Source: Ceratobasidium sp. AG-K
Taxonomy: Eukaryota; Basidiomycota; Agaricomycetes; Cantharellales; Ceratobasidiaceae
Direction of reading: 5' to 3'
NCBI GenBank assembly: GCA_037039685.1
Contig: JAWNGF010000001.1
Span: forward strand, 8,060,001 to 8,124,000
DNA: 64,000 bases
Below the pieces are notes generated by a model. It was not told the origin of the DNA, made no database searches, and was given only the letters and a program-made list of their open reading frames with translations. Below are positions 10,728 to 21,749 of the stretch, piece after piece. Numbering within the stretch: the stretch's first letter is position 1; every line of letters begins with the position of its first letter. A program made the position numbers and the translations under genes.

Positions 10728-12725
10728 TTAAAACATAATCGCGATGGAAGAAGAGAGCGTGGCCCAGTCATGATGCCTGTGGCTGTCTTTTGAGTGCCTC
10801 CATATTTCGTCCAAACCGTTGGCGAGTCTGGTCGTATAAGCGTCGTTACTAGAGTGAAGAATGCGAGTTTTGAGGAAATGCCTATGCTGGGCCGAAACAG
10901 CTACTGTTCCGGCCTATGACGCTTACTCGGTAAGTCTGAAAATGAGTGGCTCGCAACCAAAGGCACTCACGATAAAGTACGGGACACACAACAAACAATC
11001 TGGGTTATGCCCTGGTTCAAGGGTCGCTGCGAGTTGAGCTATCTGCTTGACAGACTGTTGTACTATTGGGTTCGCTGGGCTGGCTTTATAAATCGCCTGT
11101 GACGCATTTAGTAGCGGGCCTACAACGTACGAATGGCTATGACCTACTTGATATAAAAACAATATTACAAAGTGCCGCCAGATCTCTTGAGCACTCATTC
11201 GCTGCACCTTCATTTTGGAGTTCGCAATTGAGGATGGCCAGACCTTCCAGTTTCTGAGGGCAGTCTCTATCTTGGCGGCCTGGGTGATGCGTTCAATCGA
11301 GGAGCGCTGAGCGTGGCGCAGATTGATTATTTGAATCGTCAGCAGGAGTAATGCGTCGGGTAGCCCAGCGAACCACTCCACCCCAGCATCTATTTCTATG
11401 CCTGCATAATTCGGACCTGCTTGATTCATGAGCAATAGGTTCTCGGCGTTGTAGTCGTATAATAATCTTGTGGGACGAGACGTCGCAAGGGCGCTAAATA
11501 TGTCACACCAAGCGAGCAATCGAATCTCGATTGTGTGCGGCCCATGTAGCATGTGAAGTCGAAGAGGCGTCGTGCCAACGAGCTTTTTGACAAGTATTAC
11601 GGCTTGTTCAATACATTTCTGATAGCCTTCGAAGTTTCCTGAGTAGAGCTGGTAATTTATTTTAGTAAAGCGCTTGGTGTCTGATATCCTACCTACGTGG
11701 TAACCAATAATCTCATGGATTCCCGCCAAAATAGATGTAATAGGAACGTCACTTCTAATCAATTCAACTTGCAGAGCAGTGTTCGCAGCTTCGATAAGTT
11801 CCCGAGCGCGTTTTTGAAAGGTAATCGGAGATACGGATGGGTTGAGGATCGAATAATAGAGATTCGCCACACCTATCATTCCCAACCTAACACATTCGGA
11901 ACTTTGAACATGTGTGCGGATAATCGATGCGTTCGCAGGGATCTTGGTTGGATCATAAGTAAACCGCGTGATGAAGGTAAGGTCTAGGTGATAATCTGAT
12001 TCGTTTCGTTCAGCATTGCAACGTAATTTCTACTTACGCAGGTCTATCGTGTTTGACCAAATGGCTGGGTCAGTATGAGAAATTCCTACGCAAATGCTAT
12101 CCCTGATTGCTGGGAACCATTGTGTCGTTTTGAAGGCTTCCTCTTCATCTTCATCGAAAACCGACCCCAGTGGCACTACCGGAAGACCCAGAGTCTGTTG
12201 CCGAGGCTTATTTACAAATGAGGGTGGAGGCTGCGCGCACAGCTTGGGTTCTACGGGAGCATGCGGCTGGCCCATGCCCAAGTCAAGAGAGAGGCCTAGT
12301 TCAAATGGAGACAGTATGTCCATAGCATTGTAGGAGGTGAGGGAAATCGCAGGATAGCACAGGTTCGAACCGTCGATGTGTGTTTCCCGAGTTGGTTTAC
12401 AACCATCCAAGGAATGGCTTGAACTAGTGTCATCAGACGATAATTCGGAAGGTTGCAGATGGTAAGTTAGCAGTGAGCGGGATCTGATTGGAGGTAGGTG
12501 AGAAGAACCGGCGGCGCCACGTTCCTCGAGGCCATATCGTCGCAACGGCCAGTCACAGAAGCTGCCTCCAAGCTTGCATCGGCCGCAAACGGGCTTTATC
12601 TCGTCGCATTTCTTCCGTCTATTCGCATTAGCTCGTGACAGATGTAGAGATCAAGGAACACTGTGGGCTTACTTTTGGCGGCAAGGCAAACAACCCTTCC
12701 GAGATCGTTGACGAGGTGGCTCCAT
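10728..12725 (-). CDS. Zn2Cys6 fungal transcription factor, array copy 4
   Basis: Six exons (12673-12725, 12038-12618, 11697-11983, 11148-11648, 10971-11096, 10728-10913) encode 577 residues. The N terminus is two residues shorter than in the other copies, so the zinc cluster starts at Cys12; Leu-Pro-Cys replaces Leu-Thr-Cys, and Phe-Cys-Asp-Trp-Pro closes it. The acidic signature is complete with Phe-Lys-Thr-Thr-Gln-Trp-Phe-Pro. Exons 3, 4 and 5 match copy 3 in length exactly (287, 501 and 126 nt), so these two may be the closest pair. The C terminus has Asn-Pro-Asp-Cys-Leu-Leu-Cys and His-Asp-Trp-Ala-Thr. This is the first gene of the array and diverges from the Mpv17-type gene across only 110 bp. 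Confidence 0.88.
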
Positions 12726-12835
12726 TGATGAGGCTAATTGGAGAATCCACACGTGACTATGATCCGACCCCAACCGCCGGCAACCGGGCCAGCACTCTGC
12801 CGCGCGCCTGCTTCAAGTTCTCCACTTGCACAACG
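12726..12835. promoter_or_regulatory. Compact bidirectional intergenic promoter
   Basis: Only 110 bp separate the start codon of the reverse-strand transcription factor (12725) from that of the forward Mpv17-type gene (12836), so both core promoters must lie here or extend into the genes. No TATA box is visible. The segment includes a CACGTG E-box (CCACACGTGAC context at about 12750). Confidence 0.4.
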
Positions 12836-13772
12836 ATGAGTACACTGGCGACTACCAAACCTGCTGTAAACCCCTTGCTCGCTGCGTATCTGAGGCAGCT
12901 CAATGCGCGCCCATTGACCACCAAGGCTGTCACTTCCGGTTAGCCGAAGCAACACATACCCGGTATAACCCTCTAACGTTCAATGTTCAAAGGCATCTTG
13001 TCCTTTTTGCAGGAGGTCCTTGCGTCCCATCTCGCCCATACGCCTACCGCTCGAGCTCCCAAAAATGCGCCCGCATATGCCCACGCGCTTGCCGCTGCCA
13101 AAATCGACATGCGTGCCGTCAAGCTGGCTATGTACGGCTTTTTCGTCAGCGCACCAATGAGCCATTTCTTTATTGGTCTACTCCAGCGCGCGTTCGCCGG
13201 TCGGACGGGAGCAGGAGCAAAAATTGGACAGATTCTTGCGAGTAACCTGATAGTCGCACCAATTTCATGCGCAGGTAAGTCGCGTATTCAAAACTAAATG
13301 CCGGACATACAAATAATGAAATACGCAGTGTATTTGGCCTCGATGGCCATTGTCAATGGCGCCAAAACTACCGACCAAATCATCAAGACCGTCAAGGGCG
13401 GATTCATGAAAATCATCCGGGTCCGTTGATTGTCACTCGCAGAGTGTTTGGTATCTGACGTGTCGTGCAGATTCAATGGGTGGTATCCCCCCTAAGCATG
13501 GTCATTGCCCAAAAGTTCATTGCCCCCGAAGTACGTGTAAATCTGTCAGCTCCTGTGCCACACTCTCACCCTAAGCCCACCTAGCTATGGGTTCCGTTCT
13601 TCAATATGATCCAGTTCACCATGGGAGTAAGTTATTCCGACTTTGTAGACTGGGACAGAACTCAAGCCATTGCCTCCAGACGTTCTTCAACACCCAACTC
13701 AAGAAAGCCGCGCTGCGTCAAGAGCGTGCTGCCCGAGCCCGCAAGGATTTGGAGAACTCCAAACAAGCATGA
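12836..13772 (+). CDS. Mpv17/PMP22 family membrane protein
   Basis: Six exons (12836-12938, 12993-13274, 13329-13420, 13471-13530, 13585-13626, 13680-13772) encode 223 residues, a normal length for the family. The sequence has four hydrophobic segments. The C-terminal signature is clear: Trp-Val-Val-Ser-Pro-Leu, then Pro-Glu-Leu-Trp-Val-Pro-Phe-Phe-Asn and Gln-Phe-Thr-Met-Gly, as in Mpv17/PXMP2/Sym1 proteins. A Gly-Phe-Phe-Val-Ser-Ala-Pro-Met-Ser-His segment marks the first membrane hairpin. Members sit in the peroxisomal or inner mitochondrial membrane and are thought to form channels; which organelle applies here is uncertain. A Lys/Arg-rich helix forms the C terminus. The start Met at 12836 leads directly into the conserved N-terminal Tyr-Leu-Arg-Gln-Leu helix. 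Confidence 0.86.
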
Positions 13773-13897
13773 TAAACCCCTCTCTCTATCTGTTGTATTT
13801 ACTTGCTATCCACCCACACGGGACTATCATATCCCATTGTTCATGAACAGAGATGGCTTCTGATGACGATAGCCTAGGTGATCTATTAAATTTTGGT

Positions 13898-16800
13898 TTA
13901 TGCCTGGCGCACGACTACGACATCCTGCTGTTCTGGTTCGGGTGCTACAATATCGTACACGTCGCCCGTCCGCCACTCGCCACTCACGTTGTCGCTCGCT
14001 GCAACTTCGCAGCGAACCATCCAACCCCCGAGTCCATAAACGCCCGGCCGCCAGACAGCTATTCGAGCATTAATGTGACACGTCTCTAGTGGCGGGACCG
14101 TCCTCCTAAACATGGTTTGACCACTGTACGACGCCGGAAGGTGTGAACTGGACAGAGGGGATTAATCGAATGCTGAGCAAAGCCTCGTTAACTAGATGCA
14201 TAAGCAATAGCACTCACGGAGACAAGGATAGGGGTGTGTCAGACTTGTGTTTCAGATCTAGCGTGCACTGAACCATACGCGACAACGAAAAATTCCGGAG
14301 CGTGAATGTCACAGGTATTGTACCCATCCTGTTAGGCAGCGTTAGCATGGGGGATAGAGGTCTCTGGCTTGTGGGGAAAGGGGGCAGGGAGTGGGCAAAG
14401 GCTAAACGATTAGACTCACTTTCCCTCTTGCACCACAGCCCCAGCTCCTGCACTAGATACGTCTATGCTCACGCATGGTCCACTCGCGTTCCACGTCGAT
14501 GCCTTGATTTGGGCAGCAAGCATCTCTCGCTCCCGTTCAGTCTCCGCATACATGCTCCTTCCCTTCTTTTTCTTCTTCACATCGTCTCCTTCTTCCTCGT
14601 CTAAAATCCCCCCATGGAGACCTCCTAATTGTAGCCCATGCGCGAATAAGAGCCCTCTTGAACGACCGGACTGGGAGGAGTACTCGAGAACAATGTCGAG
14701 ATCGTGTGCCCCGAAGAGCGGGACAAGATTCGCCGCGCGCCCAGACGGGACCAGTTCAAGCTGGGCCCGCAACTGCCCGAGAACATGTGCGCGTCGTGAT
14801 GCAAATGCGAAATGCCGTATCAACGCAGTGTTCTATCCATGCATCATCCTCATTAGTCCCGGGAAAGAGGCGTAGTGGGGCGGACTAACCGTGGACGAGT
14901 ATGGGCTGGCGTACGTCCAAGCGACGTGTACGGGAGGTGGGGTTGAAGTCTCGTGTACACCATCGAGAACGTTACGCAGCTGACGAGTCGTAAAATTCCT
15001 TGTCTCGATGGCCTCCGCGAGATGGTCCGGGTCCTTACCCCCAACAACCGGGGCCAGGGTGGTCAAAAGTCGCCCCAGCTGCGTAGGGGCGACGGACAGG
15101 GGTAGACTGAAGTGGCAAGCGGTGATTTCACGATACGAAAGCGTGTATGCATGCGTTGATGAGCGCAAGCCGGCAAAGCGATCAGCGGAGGAATCGTACC
15201 GAGTATCAGTGGCATTAGCCCCCGATTGCTTCCACGCAATCGCTGTGGTTGAAAGTTGAGAGATTTGCACGTCACGCGAGCCCGCGTTCTCGATCTGCAA
15301 TGCCCTTCACTCAGCCATCGAGGTCCACTCCAATGACCACGCAGCCTAGCGCCACTGGACATACCTCGACCGTGAGCGTGTATGCACAATGTGCTGTGTC
15401 TGCCGAGGGCTGTACATGCGCGGCAACCTGAAGTGAGGGCTCGACGTGAAAAGGGATCCGCATGCGCGCCGTGTAAAATATTTCGTCATTCTCCTATGTC
15501 GGAAGTGCAGTGCAAATTAGTGACCGTTGTGTAAATAAACAATAGTAAAAAGCAGGGATGCGTGGTGGGTGCCTCGGTTGACAGACAATCGTTGAGTTCA
15601 ATCGGCGGAAGAGAAAAAAACGATGTGTCCTGATAAGCTCACTAAGGATGGAACGCATGGTACGAGGAGGAGCTGGGGCCCAAAAATGAGATCAATCCGA
15701 TAACTCACCTTGCGAAACACGAGCAGAACCAAAATATCATGTAACCCAAGTTCATGCCCGCAGTAAGCGATCTGAAGATCCAAGTGCTTTCCCAGAGCAA
15801 GTATAGGAGACCCTGTAAGCTGTTCAATAGGGAGCTGGACTGGGCTGGGTGAACCGAGCGTATTTCTAATGTTCAGGCTGTTATTCGACGAACTATCATC
15901 CACATGATCTGAAATCATTCCATATCAGCATTGATAGGCCTATTTCACCACTCGGCTTACTTGCCTAGACATTGGGGCAGGACTGGCCACCCTGCCTCGC
16001 CCATCACCGCCCATACGTCAGTGACCGGCTCTATGCTCCCTCCCACTATTGGGTGTTCTACGCGCATAATGGCATTGCGGAGCTCACCCACACCCATGGC
16101 ACGCGAGTCAGCTTCCGCAAGCTCGACATCGAGTCTTGCACCACGCGGCAGGATCTGGACAACCACGGTGTGGTCAGGTGCATACATCTTGCCTTGCCGT
16201 TGTTGAGCTGTCGCGTGTAGACGGGCACCACGCCAGGTAAGAGCTTCCGTGACAGGAAGGAGCGAAAGGAAACGATATGTTATGTGGGAGATAACAACGG
16301 TCCCCGCCGATTGACATGTTAACCCCATGTGAAGCTATAGCTGTGTTATGAGTGATTGGGAGTTCCCGAGAAACCAACCCACCAATCGAGTTTCTTTTGG
16401 CCTGAGGACAACTTCCGCGAGTGACTCAATTGTAATATTAATCCCATCCGGCGCGTTCACTGTTAGCGTCAAGTCACTGAGTGTTACCTCGGCATCTAAG
16501 GGGTTATGCATGCTGAGTTCTACCCAAAACATCTCTGCCCAAAGATAAGCCAATCCACCATCATGATACAAGTATAATCCACCAACCTTCGGCCTGGGCT
16601 TTCCCAGAACTACGTAGGGTAACAGGTCCGTTAGGCTTCCAAAATGTCTTCCAGGTCTCCTCAAGTTGTTCCCAAAGTGGGGCGTCGTCATCAGAATCAA
16701 GCGTGCCGACTCGTATTTCTGTCTTTTGTGGTTGACAAAACTGAATGGGAAGCTTGAGTTGGGAGGCTGCCTCTGGGCCTATTGTGGAAATCAGGTGCTA

Positions 16801-18963
16801 TGTGACGCATTAGAGCACAAGGTATCGGGGAACAACCACTCATACCTCAAGGGCGAGTTTAAAATCTTCAAGGTAAATTGCATCGTCACCCTTGGTGGCT
16901 TCTCTTGCGTTCGCGGAATGAAGCAATGTAATGAATGTGTTGACTGCTCCTTCGGTGTCCCCAGTCGTATACTTCAAACGACCTAAATTTGCCAAAAGTT
17001 AATCATATATAAGGATCAGTCAACACGCACGGACCCAAGGCATGCTCAATCCCTGGAGCGATCCCTTCAAACCCGCACTGTGTGTTGTCTTCCGACTCGA
17101 AGAATGCAGGGGATAGAGATTTTTGTATTGGTGCGTTGCAAAGGTCACGAGCCAGACGAAGAAAGTGCATCGTTAAAGGTTTCTAGACCGCCTAGAATTC
17201 AGACACCTGAAAAAGTAAGAGGATGCTGGCGTACAATACCGCATTTATCAAGTCTGTTCGCAGCTGCAACGTAACAAAGTGTTGCTTTTCGTAATGAGCC
17301 TTTCCGAGCACACATTTGTGCAGACTGCGCTATAAGCAAAGACGGAGGTGCTTCCTCTGACTATTGGCGTTTGTAAACAAAACATATACGCAGGTGACAG
17401 TGTGAGAATCTCACCGAACCAGCTGCCCAAACGAGCCAATGATCGCCCCCTATTGCGTTAAGCTCTTTGATTCCACGCTCCCAGCGTATAGCGTACTTCA
17501 GGGCACGTAGTTGTGAGGATGGGGATGGATCAGTGCCAACAAAACGTGCTCCTACGAGCGCATTTATAGCATAGTTCTCCAGAGTTTTTGATGGCGCCAA
17601 CAGCAGTGGTAGTACGTCAGATGCACTGGTATTAGAGGTATCTTTGCGCAGGGTATCGAATACGGAAGTCGCAAGCTTCATGTCACCAAGGAAAGTAGCA
17701 AACTCGGCGAGACGTCGCTGTTGTACTGCAGTGGACGGAGCCGGGGAGGAAGGGCTAGACGGGACTGGCGTTGTTGGTCCCGATGTCCCAAACAAGCGTC
17801 GAGTAGTCGAAAACAAACGAGAAGGCAAACGACGTGTGGCAACATACTTGATTCCAAGTAAGTCCTACTCCGAGACTGCATGCACATTACTTACAGCTTC
17901 ATTCCACTCGACTACATTTCGCTCCATCCATGGAATAAGGCTTTGGGTCACGAATTCTCGCACAAACCGGTTGACGGTTTGAATATCTTCATCTCCCATG
18001 ACTGAGCTTGTACCTCCCACATCTTCAGTAAGGTCGTCAAGCTGGTGCTGCCCGGGTGTATCTAAAGTATTGCTCGGGGGCGGTGGAAGCCGTGGAAGGG
18101 GAGGGATGAAAGGGTTGGGGGTCGTGGAACCTGATAAAGACCAGGACATGAGGTGCGAGTGGAGGCCGTACTGCTTTTTAACCGCATTGAGTAGTGCCTG
18201 AGATCTATCATTTGATTTACCCATTCAAGCCATAAACCGGACGCTAACACAACTTAACGACTTACTCATCCATGTTAAGCGGTGAAGAGGTCACCGGATG
18301 TACAATAAGCGTGAACTTCAGCATCGTAGGGTCGACCCATGGAGGGAAGTCAACAGCACGTGAATGAAGAGCGGTAATGCTTTGCAAGGGGTTGGACGCC
18401 ATGGTCGAAGTTGCCAGTATCACTGTAACGGGAAAACAGTTACTGTGCATATCCCGAGGGTATATTGCGAATATAACGTACAAGCAACAGGATGGTTCCA
18501 TCCTTCTGCCCGATTAGGCGCAATATCACCTTCAGCGCAAAGTCTAATATCTTCCCACCACTTCATTTCCTTGCCCAGGTTCAGCGGTCGCTCTTCGACT
18601 TCCTTGACCCACGTAGCAGCTCGACGGGATACGCGACTGCCCATCCAGTCAAACGTACGGCTTGACCTAACCTCTTCATCCTCTTTACAGGCTGATTCCA
18701 CCTCCAGTAGGTCGGAAAACCTGACAAAGTATTTGTCGTGTGTAACAGTCGCAAGGCCCGTGGTACGGGTTGATACTGGTAGGAACCCATTAGAAGGAGT
18801 AGATATTGCCAACGAACATATACCAACTTGATTCCAATGGTGCAAATGACCTCAACAAGTCAGGTAGTGGGGGAATCTTGCGATCCTTTAGTAGTCCTAC
18901 CAAGTCGGGCGATGCAAGGACAACCACATGCGGAGAGAGGGAGAAGGGGAGTGAGCCCGACAT
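13898..18963 (-). CDS. TRAPP III complex subunit TRAPPC8/Trs85-like protein
   Basis: A roughly 5-kb gene with many short introns. Exon 1 (18828-18963) begins Met-Ser-Gly-Ser-Leu-Pro and leads to Val-Val-Val-Leu-Ala-Ser-Pro-Asp; exon 2 (18482-18775) contains Tyr-Phe-Val-Arg-Phe-Ser-Asp-Leu-Leu-Glu. Further on are Asn-Pro-Phe-Ile-Pro-Pro-Leu-Pro-Arg-Leu-Pro, Phe-Val-Arg-Glu-Phe-Val with Ile-Pro-Trp-Met-Glu-Arg, and Phe-Ser-Thr-Thr-Arg-Arg-Leu-Phe-Gly, all positions typical of Trs85. The C-terminal part (13.9-16.7 kb) is beta-rich, with Arg-Pro-Gly-Val-Tyr-Gly-Leu-Gly-Gly-Trp near the stop at 13898. The family member directs the TRAPP complex, a Rab1/Ypt1 exchange factor, to autophagic and early secretory membranes. 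I did not fix every exon between 14.1 and 17.9 kb; a split into two genes near 15.5 kb is possible but less likely, because known family members are this long. Confidence 0.75.
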
Positions 18964-20082
18964 AAAACGCGCCTCAGTTTAGGGAGAACAGATTGAAGCA
19001 ACTATAGTCGAACTCCAGATATCTATTAGGGAGAACAAGCTAGCCGAATCCTATCTGCCTCACTTGATCTAACGAGCCTCGTCTATCCAAAAAAAAAAAA
19101 TCTCAGATTGCACAGATTGGAAAACAGACGACACCAGTGGTTAGATTATTGAAGCTGTAGAAGTTTTGGTTTACTGTTCAATCCAAGGTCAGAGTGACCG
19201 CTGGTAGTACTCCTTGTAGTCGGGCCGTTTGGCAATGAGGTCAAAAATGAGTCACGTGGCACGTAGGTCAATGAAATCGGAACTCGACCCCTGATTTGAA
19301 CCTGAACAGACACGGAGTATATCTCAAGTTTAAGCCTTGTGCGACAAAACTGGGTTTATTCATGTAGCTTCTACTAATCAATACATTCTTTTCATGATAA
19401 ATCTAGGCAAAATCGAAGACAACCCTATTAAACAGTGAAGTCGGATTCCGACGTTTGAAACTCTGAGCTCTTCCCACTAGGGGCTCTTAGTCCATCTTTT
19501 ATACGGAACGGTGATCAAAATTTAGACATCACCACTACCCAACAAGCTGCACGAACCCCAAGACTGGTCTGTTCAGCCTGACTCCAGCGAGAGTGAAGGT
19601 AAGCCATGAAACCTCACTCTTCGTGGGGAATTGGTTGGACCTGTGGTAACACCATCTGCTCACTGTAATCCACCGTATACAGCAATGCAATTACTCACTA
19701 TCGTTATAATCACCTCCGGTGGAAGTTCTACTGTTTTTCACACGAACTCCGATATGACAGTCCTCCCTTGCTTGAATGGCCCTCACGACAGAACTTCTCG
19801 CGACGCATAAGAATGGGCGAGATGCGGTTTTCAGGTACGCCCTTGAAAAACATAACGACTTGGCCGCCCACAGGAGAAGTGGAATATCAAGGTAGTAGGA
19901 ATTATAATTATTGTTTCAACGACTCTGGAACTAGGAAATTGAAGAATTCGACTAAAGCGGTATACAGCCCTAGGGCATAGACCTCAGATTTGCACTGTGA
20001 GACCTCTAGAAGTGGCTATCCATACAGCGCTGGCAAGTAGGTACTTGTGTTGCCGAAATTTCATCTGAGCCCAATGTCAGCG

Positions 20083-20165
20083 GCATGTGAACTGCATGTG
20101 AACTGCATGTGAACTGCATGTGAACTGCATGTGAACTGCATGTGAACTGCATGTGAACTGCATGT
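20083..20165. repeat. 11-bp tandem repeat, seven perfect copies plus a 6-bp partial
   Basis: The unit GCATGTGAACT is repeated without mismatch from 20083 to 20159, with GCATGT following. It translates as a Cys/Ser/His repeat in any frame, so an ORF across it is an artefact. Identical copies imply recent expansion. Confidence 0.95.
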
Positions 20166-20170
20166 TTAGC

Positions 20171-20190
20171 GTGATCATGGGTATGATCAC
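20171..20190. repeat. Perfect inverted repeat (8-bp arms, 4-bp loop) next to the tandem repeat
   Basis: GTGATCAT and ATGATCAC flank GGGT. It starts 5 bp after the tandem repeat ends. It could form a small hairpin or be a dimeric protein-binding site; nothing shows which. Confidence 0.6.
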
Positions 20191-20342
20191 GTCGGTGAAT
20201 GGAGTGAACGAGAACTAGTGTGTCTATATCTATACCACAAGTGTACATCAGAACCCTAATAAAACAAATAGAATGCTCTATTGGCCTTTAACCCTACGGT
20301 CTATCTTAGCACACATACGACAAGGCAACAATAAATCGTGAC

Positions 20343-21749
20343 TCACCATGCTTTGACATAATCAGCGAATGATACCATGCATACTGTCTGCCAGATGCCG
20401 AGCCCAATGCGAGGGGTGACACCGCGGTACAGTCCCCTGATGCCGTTTTCCTTGTAGATGAACGCCAGAGTATTGAAAACAGTCAACTTGGCTGGACGGT
20501 TGGCGGATGCAACCGCGCTTTTGGACATCGATTGCATCTCGAGGAAAGTCAGATATGCATCCTTCGTCTGGATGGTGAAGCATTCTTACCTCGACACGGA
20601 CAACCTCGATCGGCTGGTTCCAAGTACCAAGAGCGCCACCTATAGATAATATTTTATATGTGTACTCAAGTCTTACAGGCAATCAGCTTACCGATCGAAG
20701 AAGCCAGAATTTTGTCACCAGCACCCAATTTATCAGTTTCAGACTTCCCCCTAATTTTACGGATGCTTGACTCGGCGAGGCGAGCAAATCCGATGCTGCA
20801 AAACAACGAATAACTTAATTAGTGTCTAGTGACGCACAACATAGCCTACTCACCGCGATCCCCAATTGGTCATTTGCCTTAATGCGACGGCATTGACACC
20901 CTTATTGATACCAGCAATGCCTTCCCTCCTGTATATGTCGGCAAAGACAGCCCATGTAGATGGCGGCTTTATTCCAGCAGCCGCTTGCTTGTGGCGGGTG
21001 ATCTCCGCGGTCTTCATGCAAGTGCAGAAGCCTATACAACCAGATGTTCATGCATTTCCTCAAAATGAACAATACGAAATGACGCACCCATCGTCGCGTA
21101 AGCTTGAACAATACCACCGGTCATTCCTCCTAGAAGGCCGGACGTAGCGGGGCTCAACCCCAACTTCGTAGCTCGCCCCTCAACTTCGGCCGCAGTGAAT
21201 AGTAATACTCCGCCTTTTGTCGATGCCTCAATCCACGCCTATGAAGAGAAATGTCAAGACGCGGACGGCATCCGACCGGCTAATATGGATAGACATACCC
21301 ATGGAATCAAGCCTTGATAGAAACCCGCGACACCCCCTCGACTCCAGACCGACCTCAACGCTTGGAACATGCTCTCTTTGCGGTTCGCCGCCATTTGAGT
21401 CTTGAGCACTTCAAGAGGCTGACCAAGAGTAGTGACCTATGGAACACTTGATATTGAAAGCTCAATGTTTTTGCGGGAGCATACATACCTCCTACACGGG
21501 CAAACACTCAAATTGTCAGCGAAGCATTGTAGAATCGGATATGGTCACTTACAAACTGTTCGAAAGAAATTTAACCAATTGCGTGTTAGCTATGTTTACA
21601 ATTATTCTGGGTCGGAACAACTGACCATATTCATGGTCGCGCCTGGAATGGGTATCTCAGCATGAATGTACGCGTCGAAAGCTGCCTGACTTACCGACTG
21701 CGATATTGGACCAGCTGACGCCTTGGCCAGGCTCACGTTGAACACCCAT
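20343..21749 (-). CDS. YHM2: Mitochondrial citrate/oxoglutarate carrier, YHM2 type
   Basis: Ten exons sum to 894 nt and 297 residues: 21695-21749, 21626-21642, 21553-21555, 21489-21491, 21299-21436, 21088-21238, 20854-21031, 20692-20795, 20590-20639, 20343-20537. The protein has six transmembrane helices in three repeats, with carrier signatures Gln-Pro-Leu-Glu-Val-Leu-Lys and Gln-Pro-Ile-Glu-Val-Val-Arg. Segments highly specific to Yhm2 are present: [31 protein letters not shown] and Gly-Val-Thr-Pro-Arg-Ile-Gly-Leu-Gly. Yhm2 exchanges citrate for oxoglutarate across the inner mitochondrial membrane, linked to NADPH supply, and was first found as a suppressor of mitochondrial DNA loss. Two 3-nt exons encode Phe and Glu immediately before Val-Thr-Thr-Leu-Gly-Gln-Pro. 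The total only stays in frame and family-like when both are included. Confidence 0.92.
21489..21491 (-). other. 3-nt microexon (Glu codon) of YHM2
   Basis: On the reverse strand GAG is preceded by the acceptor GTGTAG of a 61-nt intron (21492-21552) and followed by the donor GTATGT of a 52-nt intron (21437-21488). Glu before Val-Thr-Thr-Leu-Gly-Gln-Pro is conserved in Yhm2 proteins as I know them. Confidence 0.78.
21553..21555 (-). other. 3-nt microexon (Phe codon) of YHM2
   Basis: On the reverse strand the bases TTT follow an acceptor (…GAACAG) of a 70-nt intron (21556-21625, with a GCTAAC branch-like site) and precede a strong donor GTAAGT. The residue fills the position between the Asn-Met and Glu-Val of the family's first helix. 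Confidence 0.75.

Larger units (their letters stand above)
18964..20342. other. Gene-free region, 1.4 kb
   Basis: No ORF here has splice-compatible neighbours or a recognisable motif. It holds an A12 run (about 19089-19100), an 11-bp tandem repeat (20083-20165) and a perfect 8-bp inverted repeat (20171-20190). AT content is higher than in flanking genes. It contains the upstream region of TRAPPC8 and the 3' flank of YHM2. Confidence 0.55.

Noticed and set aside
20083..20165. CRISPR-like array
   Set aside because: Direct tandem repeats without spacers in a eukaryotic genome.
20006..20248. 80-codon Cys/His repeat protein
   Set aside because: It is only a translation of the 11-bp tandem repeat, not a gene.
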